NCBI GenBank assembly: GCA_013043915.1
Contig: JABEVH010000309.1
Span: forward strand, 1-7,115
Source of the DNA: Pseudomonadales bacterium
Lineage (GTDB): Bacteria > Pseudomonadota > Gammaproteobacteria > Pseudomonadales > Moraxellaceae
DNA length: 7,115 bases
Direction of reading: 5' to 3'
The notes below the pieces were generated by a model, which saw only the letters and a program-made list of their open reading frames with translations, made no database searches and was not told the DNA's origin. Both the position numbers and the translations under genes were made by a program. Positions within the stretch are counted from its first letter, which is position 1; each line of letters starts with the position of its first letter. Shown one piece after another: positions 7,038 through 7,115 of the stretch.

Positions 7038-7115
7038 AAAAAGTTGCGCATAGTTGCGCATAGGATTTATCCGCACTTGGTTGACATGCTTGCGCATCCA
7101 ACTCAAGCCTATTGA
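7036..7115 (-). CDS. Possible C-terminal end of an upstream gene (rpoE/algU expected)
   Basis: In sigma-E operons the gene before mucA is rpoE/algU. One minus-strand frame enters from the right edge, stays open for 25 codons and stops with TAG at 7036-7038, right at the mucA ribosome site, the usual layout for a preceding gene. The peptide begins N-R-L-E-L-D-A and ends Y-A-Q-L-C-A-T-F. I do not recognise it as a sigma-E C-terminus, and 25 open codons can occur by chance. An equally possible reading is that the upstream gene ends at the TAG at 7109-7111 in another frame, leaving a 90-base gap before mucA. Only bases beyond the window can decide. Confidence 0.3.
   Translation of the reverse strand, partial: NRLELDAQACQPSADKSYAQLCATF
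7043..7062 (-). repeat. 10-base tandem duplication upstream of mucA
   Basis: Two perfect adjacent copies of GTTGCGCATA (plus strand) lie at 7043-7052 and 7053-7062. The 8-base core TTGCGCAT occurs a third time at 7090-7097. The repeat sits just upstream of the mucA ribosome site, either in the end of the preceding gene or in the gap between the two genes. Confidence 0.85.

Noticed and set aside
7020..7106. Upstream extension of mucA giving a 213-residue protein
   Set aside because: The extra 29 residues match no RseA N-terminus, and a good ribosome site precedes the downstream ATG.
1..7115. A novel defence, mobile or biosynthetic system
   Set aside because: The window is almost fully occupied by conserved housekeeping and stress genes; no transposase, integrase, spaced repeats or unfamiliar gene cluster is visible.

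Overview
The window is a compact stretch of chromosome, most likely from a gammaproteobacterium of middling GC content. Every gene I can support reads on the minus strand, from high to low coordinates. The order (regulatory genes for the sigma-E/AlgU envelope-stress system, a mucD-type protease, then lepA, lepB, a DUF4845 gene and rnc) is a conserved arrangement in Gammaproteobacteria such as Pseudomonas. The genus cannot be told from this piece.

Region 1, about 7115 to 4011: the envelope-stress block. It begins with what may be the tail of an upstream gene, expected to be the sigma factor rpoE/algU, but too little is visible to be sure. Then come the anti-sigma factor rseA/mucA, its periplasmic partner rseB/mucB (start and stop codons overlap) and a DegQ/MucD-type periplasmic serine protease with two PDZ domains. 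There is no rseC/mucC between mucB and mucD. A strong rho-independent terminator closes this block.

Region 2, about 4010 to 1: a housekeeping block of translation, secretion and RNA processing. A roughly 55-base stretch that can fold on itself leads into lepA (elongation factor 4, GTG start), then lepB (signal peptidase I), a small single-pass membrane protein with a DUF4845 domain, and rnc (RNase III, GTG start), which is cut by the left window edge a few residues before its expected end. lepB/DUF4845 and DUF4845/rnc overlap by 26 and 20 bases, so translation is probably coupled.

Functionally, region 1 senses and repairs envelope protein damage: MucA holds the sigma factor, MucB guards MucA, and MucD degrades or refolds misfolded periplasmic proteins. 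Region 2 supplies ribosome maintenance, signal-peptide cleavage of exported proteins (including, by inference, MucB and MucD) and dsRNA processing. I see no mobile element, CRISPR array, tRNA, rRNA or novel multi-gene system. The least ordinary points are an apparent duplication of the N-terminal membrane anchor in LepB, a 10-base tandem duplication just upstream of mucA, and a folded lepA leader.
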